From Bifiguratus adelaidae (taxonomy: Eukaryota; Mucoromycota; Endogonomycetes; Endogonales): 64,000 bases of DNA. Below are positions 41,014-52,075 of this stretch, one piece after another. The stretch's first letter is position 1. Every line of letters begins with the position of its first letter. The stretch is from positions 1-64,000 of the forward strand of contig MVBO01000064.1 of assembly GCA_002261195.1 (NCBI GenBank), written 5' to 3'. A model generated the notes under the pieces. The model had not been told where the DNA came from. It was given only the letters and a program-made list of their open reading frames with translations, and made no database searches. Position numbers and translations under genes: made by a program.

Positions 41014-41519
41014 ATGGCGGAACAAAGCATGGACTCGTTCGTAGCGGCCTGGCTTGGTCTTATCACAGCCTTTGTGTGCATAGTCCTGGCTATATCCATA
41101 TGGTAAGTCCTCTAGGGCTTGATCTCCTCAGTCTCGGCTAATTGTCAGGTAGTCGAGTATGGTCGCGGGGGCGAACGCGCAACAGCAGCACAGAAGCAGA
41201 CCACCGACGAACATTCCCACAGAGCAACACTCGACTGAGTACCTCAGGCATGCGCCCGCGAGACGAGACTATCATCACGATACCTGCAAGCGCGGTCACT
41301 CGCCGTGATTCCGTGACGAGTGATGCTCCACCCGCCTATGACAGTCTAAAACTGCCCGATTACACTGCTGCAACGACAGAACAGGTTGAAATGACATCGC
41401 ACGCGATAGAGATGCCCCCTGATGCGCATATTGCAGGAGAACAACCACGTTCTCCCTCTCCTTCCGCATCGCAGACAGTCGGCTCATATCCTTCGTCTAC
41501 GGGCGAATCAAATGTATAG
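41014..41519 (+). CDS. Single-pass membrane protein with PPxY motif
   Basis: Exons 41014-41102 and 41153-41519; 151 aa. A short N-terminus precedes one membrane helix (WLGLITAFVCIVLAISIW), then about 115 hydrophilic residues rich in Ser, Thr and Arg. DAPPAYDSLKLPDY holds a PPAY motif, the docking site for WW domains of Rsp5/Nedd4 ubiquitin ligases; many small membrane adaptors of that ligase have this layout. A ubiquitin-ligase adaptor role is therefore plausible but inferred. The acceptor at 41152 was chosen because the preceding AG would put a stop in frame. Confidence 0.7.
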
Positions 41520-41670
41520 AATGGAATCATCCTCGGAGCTACAATGTCTCTCTCGCGAGAGATAGAGCCACCTTGTCCTATACTGTATACTAGGTACTAT
41601 TCTCTGTGTGTGTGGTGTGTCTTGTGTAAGTCTTGTGTAAAACAGCCTTTTAGATCTAGGCCGATACAAT

Positions 41671-42744
<1,074 letters not shown>

Positions 42745-42791
42745 TCAAGCCAATGAATTTTCTCCACGCTTCTTTTGTCTCTCTAGTCATC

Positions 42792-44493
42792 ATGCGGGTG
42801 AAGGCGCTGTTCGTTGGGCTGATTCCACTGCTCTTGACACCTCTAGTCCTCTCAGAGACTGAGCAAACGACACAACAATACTTGGCTCAAGGCAATGCTC
42901 ACCTCGCCAAGGGTCAATTCAACGACGCGCTCGTTTCTTTTGATGCGGCCATACAGAAGGACCCAAGGAACTATCTGACGTACTTTAGGCGCGCGGCTAC
43001 CTATCTATCGCTTGGACGTGTGAATGCTGCTCTTGATGACTTCGACATAATACTGGAATTGAAGCCCGACTTTGAGCAGGCGCTCATTCAACGGGCGAGA
43101 TTGCGGGCCAAGGAGGGAATGTTTGCCAGTGCTATCGCTGATCTGAAGAAATATACCAAGCTAAAGCCTGCGGATACTGAGGCCGAAGAGCTGGTAGGTG
43201 GTTAAAAAGATGCCTGACTGGGCAGAGGTTGGGGACTAACCGCATCGATAACAGCTCAATGCGGTCAAGGTAGCCCAGAGAAAGGCTGGGGAAGCCGAGA
43301 AGCTCATTGCATTCAACGATCATACAAAAGCACTCGACATACTTTCTTCGGTCATTGAGCTGGCATCGCAGAACCCCAAATACCGGATTATGAGAGCCCA
43401 ATGTCACTTGGCGAGAGGCGAGCTCGAAGAGGCCGTCGGGGACTTCACCAAGGCCGCCTATCTGAACCCATCCGATCAAAGTATTCTGGTACAATTAGCC
43501 AATCTCAATTATTTTGCCCTTTACGAACCAGCGGGTGCGCTCAACAACATCAAGCAATGCCTGCATTACGACCCAGAGGAGAAGACGTGCAAAGCATTGT
43601 TTCGCAAAGTTAAGAAGCTGGAAAAAGCTATCGCCCAAGTAGAAGCGGACCTTGATGCCACAAAACCTACGACAGCCAGTCGCAAACTAGTGGGTACGAA
43701 CGATGACGGCCTAGTATCACAAGTCGAATCGGAATTGAAATCATGGGAGGCGACACTTCCTCTACGGCCGCCGAATCAAGCTCGCAAACTAGCGCAAAAA
43801 CTCTACTCGCTTACCTGTCGTGCATACTCTGAACAAAAGTCAGAGCACTCGGCCGATAACACCATTTTGTGGTGTGGTAAAGTCCTCAAGTTGGAGGCTG
43901 ATGACATTGATGCTTTGACTCGCCGTGGTGATGCTTACATTAAGAAAGAGCTCTACGATGATGCTATCCGCGACCTAACCAGGGCTCAAGAGCTATCTGG
44001 AGGACGAGATCGCAACATTCATGAATTGCTAACCAAAGCTCAACGTCTGCGCAAGCAGGCCAGCCAACGGGATTACTACAAAATCCTGGGCGTACCAAGA
44101 GATGCCGACAAGCGGCAGATCAAGAAGGCTTTCCGTAAGCTTGCCCATGAATGGCATCCCGACAAGTATTCGGGTGATCTGACCAAGGAAGAGGTGGAAA
44201 AGAAGATGGCCGACATCAATCAAGCCTATGAAGTGTTGACTGACGATGGTAAGTGTTGACATCATTTGCATGAGTTGATTGCTCATGCTCTTGTTGTAGA
44301 AAAACGTGCCCAATTCGACAATGGTCGAGATCCCTATGACCCCACAGGCGGATCACCGTTTGAGCAAGGTGGTGGACATGGAGGATTTGGAGGATACCCC
44401 TTCGGTGGTCAAGGTTTCCCATTCTTTGCTCAAGGTGGAGGACCATTTGGTGCAGGAGGACAGCAATACTCCTTCAAAATGAACTTTCCCTAG
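42792..44493 (+). CDS. DNAJC3/p58IPK-type ER co-chaperone
   Basis: Exons 42792-43193, 43255-44248, 44300-44493; 529 aa from ATG 42792. A signal peptide (MRVKALFVGLIPLLLTPLVL) is followed by tetratricopeptide repeats (QQYLAQGNAHLAKGQFNDAL, YFRRAATYLSLGRVNAALDD and others through residue ~390), then a J domain RDYYKILGVPRDADKRQIKK with the HPD motif in HEWHPDKYSG, and a Gly/Phe-rich tail ending SFKMNFP. In animals p58IPK stimulates BiP in the ER lumen. There is no C-terminal HDEL. An upstream in-frame ATG at 42753 would add 13 residues; 42792 gives the cleaner signal peptide. Confidence 0.93.
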
Positions 44494-44606
44494 ATTGTTG
44501 TATATTCTTACGATGCTTGCTGGGTGGGCGTCATAGGATTGCAAGTGCTGCATCCTCAGTAAAATTTCCCTGCCATTTCCAACTAGCTTTCCTTTTCACG
44601 TTGGCT

Positions 44607-45064
44607 ATGGCTCCAAAGTCCAAAGGAGACACTAATCTACTGACTAAATCGAATGAAGCACTCGATACGCTCTCCAAACTTTTGGACACAGTCCACTCCA
44701 TCTCTTCATTAACACTGTCGACTGTGAACGGCACCACCAACCCTACATTCACCGATGATCTCGACGTGGACACGATTCAAACGGCCAAAGAAAACTACGA
44801 TACCCACCTCACCAACTTACGCGCACAAGTAGGTGGACTGGAGAGTATGGGTGAAGGAAGCGAAGACAAAGAAGCAAGTGAACAGGACCAACGCGTTCGA
44901 CGATCTTTGTTGGAGGTGAGTAGTGACCTGAGAATGGGCCCTTGATTGATGGATGGTGTTTATAGGAAGCGGCCAGGAATCAACAGGTGATTGAGGAGAT
45001 GTTGGATCAGGCGTATAGTTTGTCGTTTCAATTGGATCTATTGACGAGTGTATCGACCGACTGA
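44607..45064 (+). CDS. Small coiled-coil protein, possibly Mediator subunit 30-like
   Basis: Exons 44607-44915 and 44966-45064; 135 aa. The protein is helical throughout, with NEALDTLSKLLDTVHSIS, ENYDTHLTNLRAQVGGLE and, after the intron, NQQVIEEMLDQAYSLSFQLD. The last block resembles the closing helix of MED30 (N-x-x-I-x-x-L-I/D-Q-L-R), and the size fits, but the match is weak and MED11/MED22 or another small coiled coil cannot be excluded. The exon join is in phase 0 and gives a continuous heptad pattern, which supports the gene model more than the name. Confidence 0.6.
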
Positions 45065-45327
45065 TTGGCATGGTTACACGTCGACGCGACATCAGACGGG
45101 ATGCGCGCTTTTGGCGGAAAGCAGAAGTGTACTGCAACACTCTCGGGTGTCATGATCAGCTGGCAATAGAGGGTAGTCCTTGTAACCACACGAGCCTGCC
45201 AACACCATATTATCAAAGAATCAGCTCGACGTTACGATTAAGACATGAGAGAGCACGTCATATTCCAGCCCGTATCTACAAGTCAACATTTGGTGGAAAT
45301 ATAAGCAAGACAAATGTACATGATGTT

Positions 45328-46482
45328 TCAAGAACTTGGATTATCTGATCCCTTGTTGATAGCTACGCTTTCTTCAGGACTCTGCGAAGCTGGATCGAAC
45401 TGATACATGGGCAAATCCATGCCCAAGGATCGTTTGAGCCACACGGGCAGAGGACGATAAAGAGCGGGTGGGAAGGGTAAGAGGATAGAGGTTTCGGCGA
45501 GGTACTCTTGATAGGCTGGCCAGTTGTTGCCATTGAATTGTTTCTTGGCTGACGGCTTTTCGGATTGCGGAATACCAGAAGCAAACATGAGAAGTACTGC
45601 GATTGCAAAGAAAAGATATTAGCAAGCACAACGAGGATATCGTAGGTGTCCCTTACCTGATGTAAAGAGTGGACTGGCTATGCCGGCCCACAGGACGCGT
45701 GAATTGATCCATGTGGCGCCAACACCTAAGCTAGGCTGAAGATTGAGCAGAAATATGCCCCACCAAAGCAAGATTTCGCCCATGTAGTTTGGATGACGCG
45801 AATATCTCCATATACCAAACCGATTGATCTCTATCGGAGTGGATCGCTTTTGTCTAAAAGTGTACTTTTGCTGATCAGCCGCTGGCAGGATTCGCATCAG
45901 AAGTCCTCAATGAGCCACAGCAGGTTCGCAGACTTACTGGCTTCCAGGAGAAATCCCAATGCCCAAAAGATGATGCCTACAATATCCGTTCCGTTGCCAA
46001 ATGGCACGTCGCGACCACCCTGGGCGGGATCGTTGACTCTTGGTGAGTTACCAAGCGTATTGGGCAAGCTCACCGTCCAGACCCAGACCATTTGCCCCAC
46101 CCAGAAAGCCGCAAACTTGGCAATATTGTTGCGAATCTCATCGAAGCGATCGTCTTTGCCCGATTTAAGGATACGGAATAGACGAAAGCCGCCCAATCTG
46201 ATAGACCAGACCATGACAAGCACTGACGAGACGATCTGACGAACATGATAGGTCTAAACGAGTACACCATGAATAGGCTACCTAGCCACGGCATCACCGT
46301 CTGCTTACCCCACACATCAACAATGTCACGAGCGCCAAGACAAAAAAGTTGGTCCCGCCCGCAAAGTCTGTCACCTTGTCCGTCTTGAAGATCACAGCGA
46401 AGACAAAGAAGAGAAGCTGAATGGCAACGGTGACCAAGGCCGTTACGCCCAAATAGTACTGGTCCAACACATACGCTGTCAT
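45328..46482 (-). CDS. DUF1295 (steroid 5-alpha-reductase-like) membrane protein
   Basis: Exons 46309-46482, 45938-46253, 45657-45881, 45328-45596; 327 aa. Several membrane helices lead to the C-terminal signature [31 protein letters not shown] and, further on, [21 protein letters not shown]. The YSRHPNYxGEI block is shared by DUF1295 proteins, steroid 5-alpha-reductases and isoprenylcysteine methyltransferases, where it forms the cofactor (NADPH or SAM) site. DUF1295 members are mostly uncharacterised membrane oxidoreductases. All four exons agree in phase. The start at 46482 fits a short N-terminus before helix 1. Confidence 0.85.
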
Positions 46483-47124
46483 TCCGTAGAGTAGCGTCTA
46501 TCAACGTGCGCAGACAGGTGTATCGATGATGCAAGATAATGGTCTATGGCGGTAGAGCAATAGGAAGTCGTGCCAAGCGCTAAAGAGCGACGAGTGCAAA
46601 AGAGTATAACGCGCGCTACAAAGAGATCCCTTATCCTGACATCGCGCGATCCAAGTGATCGGCGGATGAAATTTTGCCTCGCATCGTGCGCAGTTTTGCG
46701 TCATGAGAACAATGGAAACAAGCGAGCCCAGTGCATTGGCATCGATATGTACAGAATAGTCCATGGCTCTATGGTACTATGGGTGCGATCGATGGAATGG
46801 GAGGAATGCACCAAGGTGAAGGAGGAGATCTGTCAAGGCAGTTGACTTGGGCTTCCACATGTTCAGTTTGTGGAACGGGCAAAGCATGGCAAAGCATGGC
46901 ATTGTAGGACGAGCAGACATACGACGGTTTGTAGGAGACCTTTCATGGTTGGGGAACATCATACGCTTCGTCCCCTTTAATACCCAGCGCCACCGTCTAT
47001 TTTAAGCTCGCAATCTGTCCAGAAAGCCATGTGCTGCGCTGTCGCATGAAGTGCCGTGAAACCCAGGCACTTCGTTGTGGAGAAATTGCGCGTCACGCGT
47101 TGCACCCGCTAGCTCACTTGTAGG
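46483..47124. other. Intergenic region between divergent genes
   Basis: About 640 bp between the DUF1295 gene and prolidase. It contains a perfect 10-bp tandem duplication (46878-46900). The ORFs in it are short and lack recognisable motifs. It should hold two promoters. Confidence 0.4.
46878..46900. repeat. Short perfect tandem duplication
   Basis: GGC followed by two copies of AAAGCATGGC. Probably replication slippage; no function is implied. Confidence 0.6.
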
Positions 47125-48807
47125 ATGTTGCCTGATCCTAAACGGCCCATTCACAAACGGATTCCCACCAAGGAGCACTGTCACAAGGTAGCTAAGGCTA
47201 TCCGAGAGTCACTCCCGAGGGAAGACCGGGACCGACGAGCCATCATCTATCTGGCGGGAAGAACACCGAACGTTCGGGACGATACCGACGTTGAGGTCAA
47301 TGAGCGTCAGGAGAGCAACTTTTTCTACACCACAGGTAAGTCTTGGTGTATGCCGGATGGTGATGCGTGCTTGTCGGCTCAGGTGTTCTTTTCATTCGGG
47401 ATTCTTAGGTGTCGATGCACCGGGTTATCAGTTCATTTATGATCTCCGGAAGGACACGGCGTACTTGATCGTCCCAATCACGCCGGCATCTGTTATCCTA
47501 TGGAAAGGCCCTCCAGACAGTCTTGAAGACCATTTGCAGAAGTTTGACGTTGATGTCGCTATTCATGATACACCCAATGACATTCGTTCCCTACTGGACA
47601 AGATCTCTCCCGAGGTCATGTACACCCTTTCCATCGCAACGTGTACCTCTAGACTTCCCTACCTCATGACATTGATTCCTCGCTCTCCACCGCAAATTGA
47701 TGTGTCAGCGCTTTCCCCTGCCCTCTCACAAGCCCGTCTTATCAAGACCTCTTGGGAGTTTGCCCACATCAAGCATATCACGCAAATATCGTCCTTGGCT
47801 CACATTGCGCTTATGCGCCAAGCGCGTTTTGGCATGAACGAATACGAGCTCCAAGCGTTGTTTGAGTACGAATGCACGCGACATGGTGTACAAGGTCAAG
47901 CGTATTTACCCATTATTGCATCTGGCGGCCATGCGGCCACGTTGCATTATACCGACAATGACGACTGGATTCAACCGCTGGCGGATGATCCAGCGAAACG
48001 GGCTGTATTAGCCAGATATTACATGGTACTCGTTGACGCTGGAGGTGAAGAGCGTTGTTACGGAACCGACATTACGCGGACGTGGCCTGTCAGTGGCAAG
48101 TTCGTTGGCATGAGCAAAGACATATATGAGACTGTTTTGGCCATGCAGAAGGTGAGTGGAATTAAACCTGCGCAAACGATGCTTGGCACTCATGTCCATA
48201 TTAGGCTGTTTTGTCGCGGCTAAAGCCAGGTATTTTATGGTCCGAGATGCAAAAACTAGCGCATCGCGTGTTGGTACATCGTCTGCTCGCGTTGGGCATC
48301 CTCCGGATTCCGGATGCGAAGGCGATGATGGGCGTGACTGAGGAGACCTTGGTGGAGTTAGGCATTGGCAAGGCATTCTATCCACATGGCTTGGGGCATT
48401 CAGTGGGCTTGGACGTTCACGACGTCGGAGGGTAAGTGCCATCCTGCTGGACTGACCAAAATATAATTTACACGATCCGCAGACATGATGCTGGCATCTT
48501 CTTCCTGGACGCAGAAACAAGACCTTTCAGACGTTTTAAGCAAGCGATACCGGATACGCTTCCCTTGCAAACGTTCCAAGTCCTCACCGTGGAACCAGGT
48601 TGTTACTTTAACAAGTACATTTTGCAAGGTTTCCTCGACAATCCATTGTACGCGCCTTACTTTGATCAAGACAAGATTGCCGAATATGCCGTCGTTGGTG
48701 GTGTCCGGATCGAGGACACGGTTGGCCTAGTCGATGGTGGTTATGACAACTTTACCATTTGCCCGAAGGAGGTCAAGGATATCGAGGCAGTCTTGGGTAC
48801 CGCGTAA
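47125..48807 (+). CDS. Prolidase (Xaa-Pro dipeptidase, M24B)
   Basis: Exons 47125-47335, 47409-48151, 48205-48431, 48483-48807; 501 aa. Splits dipeptides with C-terminal proline. After the N-terminal creatinase-like domain (ESNFFYTTG, VDAPGYQFIYDL) the pita-bread domain shows all five metal ligands: VDAGGEERCYGTDITRTWP (two Asp), FYPHGLGHSVGLDVHD (His), VLTVEPGCYF (Glu) and GGVRIEDTV (Glu). A closely related mitochondrial aminopeptidase P (ICP55) is less likely because the start lacks a presequence. The third intron splits the Gly codon before HDAGIFF. Confidence 0.94.
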
Positions 48808-48870
48808 ATCTTTTCAACCATCTATTTTGTTCTATAGTACAGTATACATTGATGTAAGAGAGATACATGG

Positions 48871-49294
48871 TCAAGTCCGTGCTCGAGCAGTGAGAATCTC
48901 GGTCTTGCGCTCAATCTTGGCCAATTTGAGCTTGTCCAATTCTTCCTGTGTTGTGCTGCCAATTCATTTTAGTATACGATCCGGGTGACAGATGCACCTG
49001 GCTAACTCACTATTGCTTTAGGCAGTCATTCATGGCGCGTGCCTTTCCCCGGCATGTAATCACCACAGTGACGTTGTGGTCTTGGCTACACTTTACAAAA
49101 TCTGGGAGAGGTGTGAACAAGCGTCGAAATCATGCTGCTTGCTTACCTTGCACAGCCTCACTGCATTTCACGAGTGCACGCTGCTTCAAGTCCTTGAAAC
49201 ATGCTTCTTCTTCAGCGCGCGTGAGAGCATGCAGTTGTTGTGTTTCTCTGTTCACAAAAGGATTCGAGAGCTCCGACTGCTGTGTCTTGCCCAT
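48871..49294 (-). CDS. CMC1: CMC1-type twin Cx9C protein of cytochrome oxidase assembly
   Basis: Three exons (49147-49294, 49011-49101, 48871-48955) encode 107 aa; human CMC1 has 106. After splicing the two Cx9C motifs are exact: CSEAVQDFVKC and CRGKARAMNDC, joined by SQDHNVTVVIT, followed by LKQYTTQEELDKLKLAKIER. CMC1 sits in the mitochondrial intermembrane space, imported through the Mia40 disulfide relay, and helps stabilise newly made Cox1. The start at 49294 fits the family; an ATG further upstream (49361 region) is out of frame. It is divergent from the FAD/folate carrier gene with 66 bp between starts, so two mitochondrial genes share a promoter. Confidence 0.92.
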
Positions 49295-49360
49295 CTTAAG
49301 GTTATCCCAAATTTGAGTTTTCCTCTCGGTTCGGCTTTTCTTTGCTTCCCCTTCTTGCTC

Positions 49361-50460
49361 ATGGTGAGATCATGGACGGCTTCACCTGACTTGGTAAGTA
49401 ACAAGTCGAGGGCAAAGATCAGAGGATGGTGTTGCTGACGTTCAGCATGGTCGTGACAGGATCAGGCGCTTGCTGGCTTCTCTGCCGGTATGGTCTCGAC
49501 CGGTATATTACATCCGCTGGACCTTGTCAAAGTGCGCTTTCAAGGTAGGTGAGCGGGGCGGATGAATGAGTCTATGCGCTTGTGCTAAGGCGGGTCCTAT
49601 TTGCAGTGGATGAGACCATTCGATCAAGAGCGTTTTCCACCAAGTTTCAGAGCCCCACATGGAACACATTGAAGCTCTTGTATCATCAGGACAAGCTTCC
49701 CGGCCTGTATCGTGGTCTAACCGCCAGTTTGACCGGTGCCACCATGAGCTGGGCTATGTACTTTTGGGGATATAGCAAAATCAAGCGATGGATGCGAGAT
49801 GAAAGCAAGCCGTCGGCTGCACTGTCGCCCTGGCAGCATTTGGTTGCATCAGAACTTGCGGGACTAGGGACGGCGGTCGTATCGAACCCAGTGTGGGTGA
49901 TCAAGACGCGCATGTGCACCACACGTCGATCTGACCCAGGTGCTTATCGGAATGTGGTACATGGTTTAGTTCGTCTATGGAGGGATGAAGGCATTAGAGG
50001 ATACTATCGAGGCATGGTTCCGGCTCTCTTTGGTACCGCGCACGGTGCGCTACAGTTCATGGCCTACGAAGAGATGAAGAAATGGCGAGGAGCTGGTGGA
50101 CCGGACGGTCGACGACTGGAGAACGGAGAGTACCTTGTTATGGCAGCTGGAAGTAAGATTTTCGCAGCTGTCGTCACTTACCCTTATCAGGTGTTGCGCG
50201 CACGTTTGCAGGTGAGTACTTGAGTTGCGAATTTAACAGGTAATTGACTTTTTTCGTGCCACTAGAATGCTGCCCAGAAAACGCAATACACTGGCACCAT
50301 GGACGCCATTAGGAAAATGTACAGAGCCGAGGGGCTCAGATCATTTTACAAGGGCGTCGTGATCAACGTTGTACGTGTCCTTCCCGGAACGTGCATCACC
50401 TTTTTGGTCTATGAAAATGCGAGTGCCTACTTTCGGGAGCATGCAAAAGAGCGCGATTAG
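49361..50460 (+). CDS. FLX1: Mitochondrial carrier, FLX1/SLC25A32 (FAD/folate) type
   Basis: Exons 49361-49393, 49460-49544, 49607-50211, 50266-50460; 305 aa. Three mitochondrial-carrier repeats carry the P-x-D/E-x-x-K/R signature: HPLDLVKVRFQ, NPVWVIKTRM, YPYQVLRARLQ. PVWVIKTRM with the Trp in place of the acidic residue, SWAMYFWGYSKIK and GVVINVVRVLPGTCITFLVYE are typical of the FAD/folate subgroup. It should exchange FAD or folate across the inner membrane. The 11-codon first exon is the weakest part of the model; it starts at ATG 49361 and joins in frame to the first helix. Confidence 0.9.
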
Positions 50461-50662
50461 CGTTCTCATGCCTTGTCGAGCTTAACATACCCAACATTTC
50501 ATTGTATATATACACTGCATGTGCTTTTAGTGGTTGAGTGTGCCTTCCTATAGACCTTGGACTCCTACCTCACTGCTCTTTGTTTGCAGCAAATTCCCAA
50601 ATTGAGCGAACAATAGGAATAGGCGTTGTGTTGTATCACCATAATCTGTGCGGCCACTAGCG

Positions 50663-50670
50663 TTTATAAA
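50663..50670 (+). promoter_or_regulatory. TATA box of the terpene synthase gene
   Basis: TTTATAAA, 57 bp upstream of ATG 50727. Confidence 0.5.
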
Positions 50671-50726
50671 CAGGCGACGATGCCTATAGCAGCACAAGCT
50701 CTCCTTTTCCTCTAAAAATCGTTGAA

Positions 50727-52007
50727 ATGTCGATGACTTTGCAACAAATACTGCCCCATCTCACTAGGTGCCTGAAGATCCGAAAACATGTATTCCTGCT
50801 GACGCTCTTGATGGTATCGCTGGTCCGTACCTATTATCGGCTTCTTTGTAAGGTCCCAAGGCTTCGCTTAACAACCCCGGCCCTGGAAGAAAAGCTACCG
50901 ACAGCCGGTTCAATCGTGCGCCGAAAAGTCATGGCAAAACTCCTTGGTGGTGATGATCAAGTCTACTTTCGCCGGATGCAAGTCGAAGACAAGACGTTGT
51001 ACATTCCAAAGGTCTACTGCCCCTATCCATTGGCGCCAAATCCTTATGGAGAGGAATTCGCCAAGGTCTCTAATGATTGGCTCATCTCGTACGGCGTAGT
51101 CAAGACTAGAGCGGCCAAAATTCGGCTCCACAATAGTCGCTACTACCTCATTGCCGCTCACACGTTTCCCATGGCACAACGCGTTACCATGAGGAATCTG
51201 GTCGATCTCTTTGCATGGTTTTTCAGCTTTGATGATCTTACAGACGATATGCAAGACCTGGGTAAAGATCCTGCCGCTACTCAAAGCAAATTCATAGATA
51301 TGATGGCGATCTTCGACGGTGCACCTGCACCGAAGGGATGGGCTTATGCCGAGGCATTGCACGATCTTTGGACGCGCATTTGTGCCGACTCAACGCCACG
51401 ATTACAACAACGTTTCAAGACCGGTATTCACGAGACGTTTGACTATTGCATCTTACAAGCTATTCAGCGCGAGACTCATGCCATTCCAACCGTTGAGGAA
51501 TATATCCCTGCCCGTCGCGCGGTAGCCGCCTGTCTGCCCTTTCTTTCCCTTCTCGAGATGGCCCTCCGTATCGATTTGCCAGACCACGTCTTTCATCATC
51601 CTATAGTGCAAAAGCTCAACAAATTGTGCGGTGACCATGTGGCCTGGGCCAACGATGTCGTATCATTTCGCGTGGAGTATTTAAAGCAAGATTATCACAA
51701 TCTGGTCGCCATTGTGTTCTACAACGAAGCATGCAGTATTCAACAAGCCATATATAAGGTGTGCTCTATGATCAAAGACCTGGTAATTCAATTTGAAGAC
51801 GCCAAGAAGCAATTGCCGTCCTTCGGGGATAGCATCGATCAGGATCTGCCAAAGTATATTGCTGGATTGGAAACGTGGATGTCCGGCAATTTGCATTGGT
51901 CTTGGCAAACTGGACGATATCATGGAGCTAATTACATCCCACAAGGTCTCGACAGTGGATACATTGATCTTCATGCCTCCAAACCCGGTGTATCTCCAGT
52001 CGCGTAG
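50727..52007 (+). CDS. Class I terpene synthase with N-terminal hydrophobic extension
   Basis: A 426-aa intronless protein. The metal-binding sites are complete: FFSFDDLTDDM (Asp169, Asp170, Asp173) and the NSE triad WANDVVSFRVE (Asn309, Ser313, Glu317). The pyrophosphate-sensing Arg pair lies 46 residues before the NSE motif (PARR, 263-264) and the C-terminal Arg-Tyr pair is in WQTGRY (397-398). So ionisation of a prenyl diphosphate, most likely farnesyl diphosphate, is expected. The product cannot be predicted. The aspartate motif lies about 70-90 residues later than in typical microbial sesquiterpene synthases; the extra N-terminus includes a hydrophobic helix (HVFLLTLLMVSLV, 21-33), suggesting membrane anchoring. 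A symporter gene follows 68 bp downstream on the same strand. Confidence 0.9.
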   Translation: MSMTLQQILPHLTRCLKIRKHVFLLTLLMVSLVRTYYRLLCKVPRLRLTTPALEEKLPTAGSIVRRKVMAKLLGGDDQVYFRRMQVEDKTLYIPKVYCPYPLAPNPYGEEFAKVSNDWLISYGVVKTRAAKIRLHNSRYYLIAAHTFPMAQRVTMRNLVDLFAWFFSFDDLTDDMQDLGKDPAATQSKFIDMMAIFDGAPAPKGWAYAEALHDLWTRICADSTPRLQQRFKTGIHETFDYCILQAIQRETHAIPTVEEYIPARRAVAACLPFLSLLEMALRIDLPDHVFHHPIVQKLNKLCGDHVAWANDVVSFRVEYLKQDYHNLVAIVFYNEACSIQQAIYKVCSMIKDLVIQFEDAKKQLPSFGDSIDQDLPKYIAGLETWMSGNLHWSWQTGRYHGANYIPQGLDSGYIDLHASKPGVSPVA

Positions 52008-52075
52008 AATGAAAAGAGTGACGTAGTAATAAAGCATGGAAAACAAAAAATTTCGGCGTTTCTTTATCTCTCATC

